Positions 28,266-39,647 of a stretch of DNA of 64,000 nucleotides are shown here, piece by piece. The notes beneath the pieces are model-generated. The model was not told the origin of the DNA, ran no database searches, and was given only the letters and a program-made list of their open reading frames with translations. Position numbers and translations under genes: made by a program. Numbering within the stretch: position 1 is the first letter of the stretch; each line of letters opens with the position of its first letter. Source of the DNA: Antitrichia curtipendula (Eukaryota; Streptophyta; Bryopsida; Hypnales; Leucodontaceae); NCBI GenBank assembly GCA_951230915.1, contig OX579634.1, positions 42,359,570 through 42,423,569 of the forward strand, in the 5' to 3' direction.

Positions 28266-30964
28266 CTACACAACTTCGGAGTTTGTTTGCAACGTTTCTT
28301 GATTACTTGATAGGTTCTTGTTGTATAACGGCAGCTCAAGAAGGAAAACCAGCTTGAACCAACTTGGGAGCCTTCCATACAATGCTGGAGGTAGAGGTAT
28401 TAAGGGACTGCAGAAAAACATGAAGTCTATGTTAACTCTCATGGATAAAATTAAGCCCTAGACACAAATTGAAAGATGCTCAATTCTCAGAGTAATCCAC
28501 TTGGATGATTCCAAAATTTCATCCAGAGTTTAATATCAATGACGAGCTTGCATAAGCACGTGTTTCTCGTATCCTCGATAAAATAAAGAACCACGATTAG
28601 CAATCCTCAATCTCCACACCAACGAATTAACAGCAGTTGTAAAGGGTAAGAAAAAACTAGCTAGCCAGAGAATTTCAACAACTACGAGGGATTTTACCAG
28701 CTCATGCAAATCGCAAAGAGGACTAAGAGAAAAAACATATAAACGGTTGCTTAATGTGGCCTTTACCTTGTCTTCTTCTTGTAAGCCCTATACTCTGGGT
28801 TCTTCCCGTGCTTCTTATCCGCTGATTCCTGCACAGTTCAGGAACAGAACATAAAGAATCAGACAAAATTAAAAAGCATCTGAAAACTCGAAAAATGCGT
28901 TGAAATTGCTCCAATACCCTGAACATGGAGAAAACTGACACAGGTGGTGGTCGCTGTTGAATACCTCGAGCAACGGTAGTCCACTCACGAAGAGCAGAAG
29001 CAGCGTGATGAAGATGGGGCCAGCAACAACTGCCCATTGTCCTTTTCTTAAAACTGGAGTAGCACTTATGAATATGCCCCACCATAAAAAAATCTGCCAA
29101 GTAAAGATGCGTCACCTTACATGAATGACTTAGAGAGGGTACTCAATCCCTGTTTCTCGAGAAAAGCGAGCTTAATAAGTGTCAAACGAGGTCATACCAG
29201 GAAACAGGTTCTAGGCATGCTAAATCCCATAAAACTAATTGTAATTTCAAAGAGAAAGCAGTCTGATTCCCATGAATATAATACGACATAGGATAATAAT
29301 GTTCACCTCTCCAAAGTAGTTGGGATGTCTAGACCAATCCCAGACGCCGACATCACACCATCTCCCTTTACTGGCAGGATTTTTCTTCATGTTCAGCTTT
29401 TGTTGATCCGCAACTGATTCAATAAACAACCCTATAGCCCACAGAATCCAACCTACGATGTCCGCTGCTTCAATATCTGGGTTCCTGTTACTTCCATTGA
29501 CTACGGTCACGGGCAAGCTCACCGTCCACACCCAAATTGCCTGACAAGAAACATGTGACATTAACCCTAAAACCTTGGAAACTTAAGGCTCCAGCACAAT
29601 ACTGTCTTACACTTGCACCATCAATGGCAGTATATCTTCGCCCAACCAAGCTTTAAATCCGTGAATTCCGTACCTATAAATTTAAAAATTAAAGGTCACG
29701 AGGTATTGACCAGTGCGGGAAGAAACAATGAAGTACTTAAATGAGAAGAAAATATAAAACAATAGCTCAGCTGTCTAAACACAGGTATTCAGTTTTCAAA
29801 ATGCAGAACGTTCAATTCCCGGATGATCAAAGCAATGCAATTCTTGAATCTGGTTAATGGATAACAAAATTTCAGGGAAACTGGCAGAAACCTGAAGCAA
29901 CCAGAATGCAGCAAACTTCAGAAGATTCTCACGCTTGTCATCGAACCGCTTGTCTTCTCCCCATGCTAGTATTCTAAAATCCTCAACACGCACGAACCAT
30001 TTTGCCTCACTCTCAATGGTCACTTACACGTGCAGGTAAGTGCAACTAGAAATAGTCAACAATTTGCAGTTAAAAATAAATTTGAAGTCTCATATCAAAA
30101 GAGATCTGCACCTGAGGAGCAAAAAGATGGCCAGTCGAACTCCCCAAACCACAACCAAGCAGGTGAGCACGACCTGCATTACGTCATCAGATAACGTTAC
30201 TGGTAATTTCCTTTGATTTTAGCAGCACGAACTGTAGAAGAAAGTCAATTTTAAAACAAACGCCGTTCTAGTAGGCAGAATTCGAAGTGCAGACCATAAA
30301 AAATACTCAATTTTTCACGAGAAAGTTCACCTGTCGAAAGTGCCATGTATGGTGCAGGAAAAATGTAAGAACCGCAAGTATCACAAAGTTCGTACCACCT
30401 GCCAGATTAAGTCTCGAGATTAGTTTTAGTTCCAGAAAAAAGCAAAATACAATCAAAATTATAACAGCAGAGAGTTTCACAGCACAGCACGCCCGAAAAA
30501 ACACTTACCAGCGAAGTCAGTAACCTTGTCGAATTTACAGGTGGCAGCTACAATGAAAAACGCAAATTGATAGCATATCTGCACTCGCAACAGAGCAGAA
30601 AATCACAAAACAGCGTCATCAAATCTAGATTGCAAACACAAGGGAATATTCCTGTTCTCCAGATTCTAATTCAGTAACAAGTCGAACATTAATCAATCTT
30701 TGTAGGTGAATTTACAGCTCAAGAACAGACTCTGGAATAACAGAAAGCAGTATAGAGCAATCGTAACGCAATTCAAAATTTTAAGAACGACAATAGTCCG
30801 TTTTCCTGTAACACAGCATGAACCGAACATTCCAATACCCCGTCAAACCCGGTTCCAAAGCAAGCGCTCATCGAAACCAAAAAAAATCAAGACTAACGCC
30901 GCATTATACTCACAGTGACTATTGCAGTAATGGCCAAATAATTCTCGTCGATTACAAACGCCAT
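28266..30964 (-). CDS. DUF1295 / steroid 5-alpha-reductase-like membrane protein
   Basis: Nine minus-strand exons: 30964-30914, 30578-30509, 30398-30331, 30173-30112, 29973-29892, 29540-29307, 29093-28965, 28828-28767 and 28407-28266. They total 900 bases (299 aa) with all phases consistent and GT-AG introns. The protein is multipass. It contains [20 protein letters not shown], a WGVRL segment, [20 protein letters not shown], the family signature [10 protein letters not shown] (about 180-189), and FVSGLPLLE followed by ADKKHG. The conserved end reads [13 protein letters not shown]. These are hallmarks of the DUF1295 family, related to 3-oxo-5-alpha-steroid 4-dehydrogenases, for which the plant substrate is not established. 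The length is typical and nothing is broken, so I expect a functional endoplasmic reticulum or other membrane reductase-like protein. Confidence 0.95.
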
Positions 30965-31689
30965 GGTGAAGTGCAGTCCGAGTCCCTAACCACCAAGATG
31001 TCGACCAACTGCCGCTCTCAAATTCTAAAACAACTCGTTCACAAGCAACCACAATATTCTCTATCGACTGCCATCTCAATGGCGCCCTATATAAAACTTA
31101 CAACAGCGGTGTGTCGAAACGACCGAGCATCGAGTTTGCAATTTCTCAACTGCCGGTAGGTCAAGCTCAATCCAGGTCCGGGCTTTCCTCGCAACGCAGG
31201 TTCTGCGTCTTCCGCGCTTTTGATTGTTTTCGAAGAAGACGGAATACTGTACACGGCATTAAAGTGAAACCTGCAATTACCTGTGGTGGTACTTTCAGCG
31301 TTCGAACTCAATCTCAGTCTCTGAGAACAGAGTTTTTTTCACCTGACGAGCCTCACTATTCCGTACTTCACTTCACTGCCGTACCTCGACCGAAATTCAA
31401 TGCACCAATGCAGCAAGTCTGTAGAAGCGGGCATCGCGAAAATTGAGGAAAGTTCAGAAACGTTGAACATTGCGGGAGTTCAGAAAGAATTCTCGGTGGA
31501 GCTCGCTTGGCCACAGAAACGAAGAGGCGAAAAACAGGGAGAGAAACCGAGCACTTCCGCGCAGTTTCTCGCGCAGTTTCTCCGGTCCAATGGCAACGGG
31601 ACGGGGTGGTAATACCTTTAAAGTAACCCGGAATGCTTTTCATCTCCTCATACAGACAGAAGTAACAGAACTACAGACGTTTGTTTCAT
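30965..31689. promoter_or_regulatory. Upstream region of the DUF1295 gene
   Basis: GC-richer than the surrounding intergenic DNA and without a credible gene. Several overlapping open frames on both strands have no recognisable domain. It most likely holds the promoter and 5' UTR of the minus-strand DUF1295 gene. No confident TATA box was assigned on that strand. Confidence 0.4.
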
Positions 31690-32170
31690 CGGGAAAAAAT
31701 CTCCAATTGAAACAGTAATGTTGCAGTACCGTTGCAATACTAACCAGATTATTTAACAGTCTAATATTGTTTCAAATTGCAACAGTGTAACAAAAAAAAA
31801 ACTGCAACAATACTGCAACAATCTTGAATCAATTAGTAATTGTTGCAATGCTGAAATAGTCTTATTTTTGCATTGTTTCAGTAGCAAATCCTAATTGAAA
31901 AAAATTAAAAGACAATACAAAATCAAAATAGAAACAATACTGAAAATATTAGTCTTGCTTTTAGTATTGTAACAAATCTTTTTATATAGTTTGCTATTTT
32001 TTATACAACTTCAATACTGTTGCAAGAACATCACAGAAGCAGTATTGCAACAGAAGGCTTTGTTACAATATTGCAATACGTTTGAAACAGTCTTGTTGCA
32101 ATCTTGCAGACAAAAAGAACTGCCACTGCATTGAAACAGTACCGTTGCAGTTCTTTGCATTTTCCTGATG
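31690..32170. repeat. Cluster of TGCAACA/TGAAACAGT motifs
   Basis: About 480 bases packed with variants of TTGCAACAGT, TGCAACAATACTGC and TTGAAACAGTA in both orientations. ATTGAAACAGTA occurs as a direct repeat near each border (31706 and 32131), each followed within a few bases by GTTGCAG. The dense self-similar composition suggests a decayed transposable element or an expanded short motif. No coding sequence. Confidence 0.6.
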
Positions 32171-32205
32171 TTGTGATCTCCTCCCATAGTCGAATACCAA
32201 ACAGC

Positions 32206-32459
32206 ATTTAACAGGGCCGGGGTGAACTGACCCCCTCGCTCATACCCCTGGGAAAACCCTGAAATTTTTTATTTTCCATGCATGAATTTTTTTGCAAATT
32301 CTGAATTCATATTTGCAATCAGAGGCCCCAAATTAGCTAGGGGGGATTTAGGAAATAGATTTTACACGGCACAAAATAGGGGGCTTTTTTTTACGTGCAC
32401 CCCTGGATGGACTTTGGCAGTACGAGCGAGGGGGTCAGTTCACCCCGGCCATTTAACAG
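32206..32459. mobile_element. MULE-type MITE with intact TIRs and 9-bp target duplication
   Basis: The element itself is 32215-32450 (236 bp). Its 31-bp terminal inverted repeats begin GGCCGGGGTGAACTGACCCC and differ at a single base. The 9-bp target duplication ATTTAACAG is exact on both sides (32206-32214 and 32451-32459). Long TIRs with 9-bp duplications indicate the Mutator superfamily. No transposase is encoded. The near-identical TIRs and unbroken duplication imply recent insertion. Confidence 0.93.
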
Positions 32460-32907
32460 CTGATTCACAATTTTGGGGAGTTTGACTTCATAAATATTTT
32501 TCAGTAAGTTTTCCTTGAAAAATAAATGGAATTGGCTTTTAACCCAGGTCATTTCATATATTTTTGGAAATTTTTGGGCTTTATTGGGATTTAGTCATGA
32601 ATTTTGAAGTTAGAATCACATGAGGCTCTAAAACATCCACCTCATGATATGTTCATGATTGGTACATTGACAAATGCAATTGATATATTGAAGTACCAAT
32701 ATGTACCATTGAGTTATAGAATGCTTTTAGAACATGATTGTTTTATGGCCCCCTTGCATTAGTAGGACCTTCCTTTATTTGACACAATAGCATATTGGAG
32801 CATTGTCAATAGCATGGCAAATAAGTCCAATTTGAAAATTGAACAATTGATGTTTGACCTTGCCAAAATATTATCTTTGGCTTGGCAAAAATTACAATTT
32901 TTTTTAA

Positions 32908-33832
32908 CCCCTACAGGTCAGAGACTATATTTTCACCAAAACTGCTCCAAAACTGCTATTTCTAATACAAGTATCAAATTTTAGAACAAACACATTTTTA
33001 GAAAAATGTAACCGCTGGATCTTGTATTAAACTAGTTTGAGAAGTTGTGGAAAAAATTTCAGAAATTTTCACCTTGTGGATTGCAAGATAATAGCGTTTG
33101 AATTGACAAAAATCTTTTTTTTGTCCCTGCGAAAATCTGGGCAGCTGCACTTCACAAGGTTACATTTGTATGAAAAAATGCCCAAAATGATGGTTACTCT
33201 TTGGATTCATTCTTCAAGGAAAGTTGGCTACATGCTTGAAAATTTTTAAATCATTTGGAATTGTAAAACATATAGGAAAAAAATAGTAAGTAGAAAGAGG
33301 TAGAGAATGTTTAAAACACTAAATTGTTAAGAATTTAAATATGGAATTGAAAAGTGCCAATTCCAACAATTGCAATGTTGTAATAAACAATCTACATCTA
33401 ATGTTTTTATTTTTTTTCAAAAATATTGAAAGTTGAGTTAAATAAAGGACTTCAATGTTTATTTTAAAGTAGAGATTCCATAACTACCCTCAAACTAAAA
33501 CTCCTCATAACTTTCATCTCATTAATCAAAATGGAATGATTCAAAGCTTCCCACGTATATATAAATCTAAAAAACCAATTTAAAATATAATTTTTTTTAA
33601 ATGATTTTTAAAGAAGTTTATTCAGCTACCCGGGTTGCCCACCGACCAATGAAAATGACATATCATGCAATAACTTTTTTACCATGTAGTCAAAAGCTAT
33701 GAAAATTGTTGGGCCTTAAAGCTGCTCCTTGGCCACATCTTGTATGAAAATTTTAAAGAAAAAAAATTTCAGTAGTAGTGAGCTGCCCAATTTTGCTATG
33801 TTGTCAAAAAACAATGTTTGGTCCTTTAGGGG
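32908..33832 (+). mobile_element. piggyBac-like non-autonomous element (copy A)
   Basis: TTAA at 32904-32907 and 33833-33836, tips CCCCTACAGGTC and GGTCCTTTAGGGG. The flanks outside TTAA do not match each other, as expected for a TTAA-only target duplication. Alignable along its length with copy B at 35996: both contain GGATCTTGTA, CAGAAATTT, GTGGATTGCAAGATA and GGGCAGCTGCACTTC. Length 925 bp, non-coding. Confidence 0.9.
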
Positions 33833-33836
33833 TTAA

Positions 33837-35623
33837 TATTTCATTGATCAGGACTAATAATGATAAAAAAATTTTAACTTTTTAACATTATAGTAGAAGA
33901 GACTTGGTAGGCAAAATAATAAAAATAAATTTTTTTCATTGAATTTTCCTCTAAGAGGCTAATTAATGCATAAAGAACATGAAGAACTTTTCTACCTTTC
34001 AAAATTTTACCCTTTTATATAGATCAACTTGCCCAAGAGAAAACAGGAGAGTCTTGCCTCTATCCACTAGAAACCCAATCACATTCCTTCTCAAAAACAT
34101 TGTGCATTCTTTCAAAATAAATCCTCAAAAATATATTATTTGGATCCACGTCAAATATATGTAAATGGATGCAGTATATGGCAAATATAGATATGGATAC
34201 ATACCCATATCCTTGGTTCTGGGGTTGAAATATGAAAAATATAAGAAAATCTAATACATGAAAAATTTATTGAAATATGAGAATTTTAGAGGTTTGAACA
34301 ACTAGCCACTCAAAAAGACTAGACCACAAATTACTACTATAATTAAAAGACAAATTTCAGCAAATGGATAGTTGCAAGAAGACCGAACTATTTTGATAGT
34401 GTTTTGCACAATACTCATGATTTATTCAAGAATACTTTAAAATTAGAAAAATAATTTAAAAATCAATGAATCAATAAATAAATTATATATATATATAATA
34501 TGTACAATGTATACACCTTTGTGAAGAAGGTACCCTAGGAAGGAAAAGCATAGGAAATTTTTTAAGTAGGAGAACTAAAAAAGTGCAAAATCTGAAGGAA
34601 ATAGGTATTTTGATGTTTTAATTTGTAAAAAATAGGAAAAATAATTTTTAAAGAAACAAAAAATTGAACATTGGGAAGAACTTTATGATGAAGAGATTTC
34701 ACCAAAAGAATGATCTCTAAACCATCTTCAATATTCAGAAGTACACATACAAGGGATCCCTATTAGCATGAATGTGGAGGACATAAAAGAATGTTTTTTT
34801 AAGATTCCTAAGGTAGGCACATGCATGCCTAGTGTAAAAATAGACTACAAAAATTTCAAATCTACATCATTATTTTTGGATACTCCATAGTACTAAACAA
34901 CCCTAAATTATAAAGTGTGACAAATTAGCTAAATTGAAAATTATTTATAAAAAAAATTCAATTTTTTTGAAAAATAAGAAACTTAATACTTCCAAGTTAG
35001 ACATCTTCAATAAAAACTCCAAGTACATTGACTTCATTTTCCAAAAGTTATGGCCAATGACAACTCCGTTACTCCAACCGTGATGCAAAATAGGATCAAT
35101 CTCTTGCAATCATCCAAATATTTTGGTTTTATTACAAGTCAATAGAAAATTCAAAGGAGAAAATGAAATTATAAAAACTAAATTATACAATGTGAGATTA
35201 AATTTATTAATTAATTAGTACTCATTTATATTCTTTAGCATTTTAGAATGTGTGCTAAGAGGGATTTTGTATGAAAAAGAGATATTTAGATATTTAAATG
35301 TTAAATTACTAGTGGTACCAAGAGTCTATAGTTCACTTTTAAGCCAAATGGACGCAAATATTGTGTGAAATTGACTTTATAGGTAAATTACATGTGAAAA
35401 ACTTCTAATTTTTTGAAACAAATTCAAGAGAGAAAAATAACGAAAGTCAAAGTTAAAGATCTCTTAGGTGTGAAGTTAGGAATGGAGATTAGATTAAAAG
35501 CTTGTAAAATATGTAGGAGTGAGGTGTAAGAAGTGAGGTGTAAAGAGTGAGGTGGTGCAAAGTCAACCACCTTGCTTTCCTTTACCAGGCCACGTGGTTT
35601 ATGAAAATTTAGTCCCAAATTCA
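33837..35623. other. AT-rich intergenic DNA
   Basis: No gene seen. Contains a short (TA)n tract near 34486-34500 and a GTGAGGTGTAA-type triplication at about 35519-35560. Confidence 0.6.
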
Positions 35624-35883
35624 ACTATACTAAATAGTGAAATTAGGTTGCCTTAACAATTAGGTTGACTTACTTCAAGAAAATTACTTTATATGCCATC
35701 AAAGACAACAAATATTTCTACATATATTTTCGTTTGTGTACATGATGGAGGTTGATGAGTCCCGATTACAACAATATTTAATTCAAAAGTAGTAAATTCT
35801 TGTAAAGAAACAATTAATATTTATATAGTGTAGAATGTCAAAAAATTAGTGTGGGACAACCTAATTTCACTATTTAGTGTAGT
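35624..35883. mobile_element. 260-bp TIR element (MITE-like)
   Basis: Inverted terminal repeats of 27 bp with one mismatch, reading ACTATACTAAATAGTG on the left and ACTACACTAAATAGTG from the right, each continuing AAATTAGGTTG. The interior is AT-rich with no coding sequence. No clear target duplication could be read, so the superfamily is undetermined. Confidence 0.7.
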
Positions 35884-35995
35884 GGGAATAAGAGAATTTT
35901 AAATTAAAAGATAAATCTAATTAATGCAAGAAGTTGAAGTTCCAAGCTTGGAAGATGTGTAGAAAAAGATTTTTAAAATCTTAAGAAAATCTTAA

Positions 35996-36919
35996 CCCCT
36001 AAAGTTCGGTGACTATGTTTTCATTGAAAACGCTCAAGAACTGCCGTTTTTAGTACAAGTACCAAATTTTTGAAAAAAACTTTTTTTTGACTCACGTAAC
36101 CATAGGATCTTGTAGTATGCTGACTTGAGAATATGTGGTAAAAATTCAGAAATTTCCACCACGTGGATTGCAAGATATAAGCATTCAAAATCACTAAAAT
36201 CGTTTTTTTACCCCTGCAAAAAACCGGGCAGCTGCACTTCAAAAGCTCACTTTTCTATGAAAAAATGTCCAAAATGGTGGTGCTTCTTTGGATTATTTTT
36301 CCTAAACAAGTTGGCTACATGCTTGAAAAATTTCACATCATTTGAAATTGTACAACATATAGGAAAAAAATAGTAAGTAAAATGAAGTAGAGAATGATTC
36401 AAAATACTAAATTGTTAAGAATTTAGATACGAAATTGAAAAATGCCAATCCCAATGGTTGAAATGTTGTATTAAACAATCTACATCCTATGATTTTATTT
36501 TTTTCAAAAAATATTGAAAATTGAGTAAGATAAAAGACTTCAAAGTTTATTTTAGAGTAGAGATTCCAAAACTGCCCGCAAACTAAAACTCCTCATAACT
36601 TTTGACTCATTGGTCAAAATGGAATGATTAAAAGCTTTCCACGTATTGATAGCTCTGGAAAACCAGTTTCAAATTTTTGTTTCTGAAAAAAGTGATTTTT
36701 TCTGATCTGCCCTAACTGCCCGGCTGAGAAAAAAAGTAACATATTAGGCCATAACTTTTGACTCGTATTTCCAAATGCCATAAAATTTAGTTCAAATGAA
36801 AGGTACTCCTCGTCCACAACTTCTATTAAAATTTCAGCCTCAAACTTGTAAATCTCTGGCCACATGTACCTGCCCAATTTTTTTATGTTGCCAAATTCTG
36901 CAGGCTGGTCCTTTAGGGG
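35996..36919 (+). mobile_element. piggyBac-like non-autonomous element (copy B)
   Basis: TTAA at 35992-35995 and 36920-36923, tips CCCCTAAAGTTC and GGTCCTTTAGGGG. It is 924 bp long, within one base of copy A, and collinear with it. Outside TTAA the flanks differ (AAAATC versus GCAGGA), supporting TTAA as the complete target duplication. Confidence 0.92.
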
Positions 36920-37236
36920 TTAAGCAGGAGCTAGATGGAAGCTTATAAGGACAAAGGATGTGCAACTTACAACATATAAAGAAAGTCAAGTAAAGCAATC
37001 AACACACACACCATCATTTTCAATTTCCTTCTACTATTAAAAAAAACATGGATTTTTTTACACAATTTTTAAATGACATCCACTTGCTTTTATGTTAATA
37101 ATTATCTTAATGTAATATCTTGATGTTATGTTTGACATTATTGTTAACCTAAAAATAGGTGGAAGTCACCTAAAATTCCATAAAAAAATCCAGAGGTTTC
37201 TTACAGTGTTCTATCATCTCTATTCCACTTCATTAA

Positions 37237-38153
37237 ACCCTAAAGTTCCAAAGCCTCTTTTTCATCAAAAATCAATCAAAACTACCATATCTATAGCAAA
37301 GATAAAAAATATTAAATTTCCCCTCCCCCTCTAACCATAGGATCTTGTACTAGACTAGTATAAAAATGCGTGGAAGAAAATTCACAAACTTTGACTATAT
37401 AGATTGCAAGATATTTTGCATTTAAAGTGAAAGAAAGAAGTTTTTTTGCACCTTACTCAACTACATTTTTGGGCTTTCAACCTTCGTCACTTATAGTTTT
37501 TGCTTTATTAATTTTGAATTTCTAATTTTATATAATAAAAAATTGACTTGAAAGTCTAAAAAAAAATATTAAAAAATACACACTTAGTTTTCATTCATTA
37601 AAAAGTTATTTAACTAGAAGTAGGTTAAAGATTGAAGGAAAATCTAAATTGTTAATAGTAAGCTCTAAGATGGAATTGAAATATACTAATCTCAATGGTG
37701 AGATTATTAGCAAGAGATCTTAATTTTGTAATTTTTTTTTTGAAAAATTATAAAAATTGAGGTCATAAATGAATCCTACAATTTATTTTCTTCAAAAAAA
37801 TGCTCTAAATTGCCCGAAAAACAAGACTGTCCATAACTTTCACATAACAAATCCAAATGGAATAAATCAAAGCTTCCCACGTACATAAAAATATATTCTA
37901 CACAAAAAAAATTACATTTTTTATTTTAAGTTTTTCTGAAGATCCTTTTCTACCTGCCAAATTAAAAAAACTTTTTTTGTGCCAAATTGTTTTTGCTTCT
38001 GGGCTCCAATTGAAATAAAATTCATAATTTCAGAAAGCTAACGTGTTTTTCTATCTTCACTTAAAAAATTCAAAAAATCATGACAAATATTGAGAATATA
38101 GGAGCTTGCCTCAAATCCATTTTTCTCTCGAGGAAAGTATGGAGCTTTAGGGG
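37237..38153 (+). mobile_element. piggyBac-like non-autonomous element (copy F)
   Basis: TTAA at 37233-37236 and 38154-38157, tips ACCCTAAAGTTCC and GGAGCTTTAGGGG. The internal block AACCATAGGATCTTGTA is shared with copy B, followed by the ATAGATTGCAAGATAT block. At 917 bp it is full-size but more diverged than copies A and B. Confidence 0.85.
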
Positions 38154-38457
38154 TTAATTTGGAATTCTAAAAAGACTATTTTTTTACTTCATTTGAATAC
38201 AAATCATGTAAGTACTAAGTAGTGGATTATGTACCAAGAAGATGCAAATGTATCTTCTTGGTGTTAACTATAATTATGACTATCATTCTTTGAACAATAG
38301 AGTGGAAGGAGGTCTATTGCCCTTCCTTGCAACTATGAAAAGCCTCTTTATCTTTCTTCACACTCCATTACAAAGTGAATTTTGTTTTCCTTAAAAATAT
38401 GCCTTAAGTTCATTGATAAACTAAATTAATGATTTGAGTTGGAAGTCTACAAATGCA

Positions 38458-38480
38458 ACTCTCTCTCTCTCTCTCTCTCT
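38458..38480. repeat. (CT)n microsatellite
   Basis: An uninterrupted CT dinucleotide run in AT-rich DNA between two TTAA elements. Confidence 0.9.
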
Positions 38481-38545
38481 TTTCATTAGGAACTAATTTT
38501 TCCTTCTAATTCTTAATTTTCTAACTTCCTCTCTTCACACCTTAA

Positions 38546-39084
38546 CCCCTAAAAGCCCAAGGGGTTTGGACAAAACACAAATGTGTTATAAAATATAAGT
38601 TCTACAACTTTTTTGAAGTTTGCATTAAAATAGATAATGTGAAGCACAAAAAGAAGAAAATATCCGTATGGTCATAATTATAAAATTATTCTTAGATTCT
38701 CTTCAAATGAATTTTGAAGATATAACTTCAAAAATTCACCAAAAATACAATTTCTATCTTTAGCAATTGAATTTTTTTTTGATTGGTCAAAATTGTGGTT
38801 TCTATTGATTTGTGAAAAAATGCATAAGATCCAGTAATGAAAACACCAACACTTTCCCCAAATAGTAAGTTTTTCAACACTAGGCAATACTAGACTCTTT
38901 GTGCTATTTCTTTTATAGTTTTTGTTTGACCGTAGCGATCTTAGTTTTGAATATAAATATTGAAAGACAATCCAATCTTTTAAAAAAAAAAAAAAAAAAA
39001 AAATTGAAAAAAGTTTTTTTCTGCCCGAAAAATCTGCCCGAAGTCGGGCAGCGACCATAAAATGGTCGTTTGAGCGCTTAGGGG
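38546..39084. mobile_element. piggyBac-like element, shorter form (copy D)
   Basis: TTAA at 38542-38545 and 39085-39088, tips CCCCTAAAAGCCC and GCGCTTAGGGG. At 539 bp it is shorter than the main group, and its right third carries CTGCCCGAA repeats and a 22-base poly-A run (38982-39003). Probably a different subfamily or an internal deletion. Confidence 0.75.
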
Positions 39085-39647
39085 TTAAGACACAAAACAA
39101 ATAAGATCACTTCCACTAGGGGTTGTAAGTTTAATCCAACATTTATTCCAAAATGAAAGGGAAGAATTTGGATTGACATACAACTAATTTGCTAAATACT
39201 TGCAGAATATATTTTGAAAATTGCCAAAAATTGTATTGCAGATATCAAGACAACAAAAGGGGTACACGAAATTCGCTAGTATTGGTACCCTAACCAAATT
39301 TGGGCGAAAAGACATTTAGCAAGAAAATGAAAAATGCGTCAGTGAGTGGGGCACCCTGCGAGCCCACGGCCGCTCGATCTCAGAGACAAGGTACCACCGT
39401 CGATCTTACATTCGTTTCCGGTTCCCCTCAGTTCTCGGTTTGCAGTGCGCCGGCCTGAAGACGGTCGGGCAAGACCAGCGAGCGCATTAGCCTTCCACCC
39501 CAAATCAGCCCTGCTTCAATCCGCAGCCCTTCACATCGTGGTTCATGCCCTGCAGATTGCGCAGTCTGGATTCACGTCGCTGAAGCTTCAGCCACCGGGC
39601 GAAACAACTACATTTCCGTTTGCAACACAACTCCGGACTTGGTTGAT

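Noticed and set aside
32282..32485. 67-codon frame inside the MULE-type MITE
   Set aside because: It runs across the TIR and the target duplication and has no similarity to any transposase.
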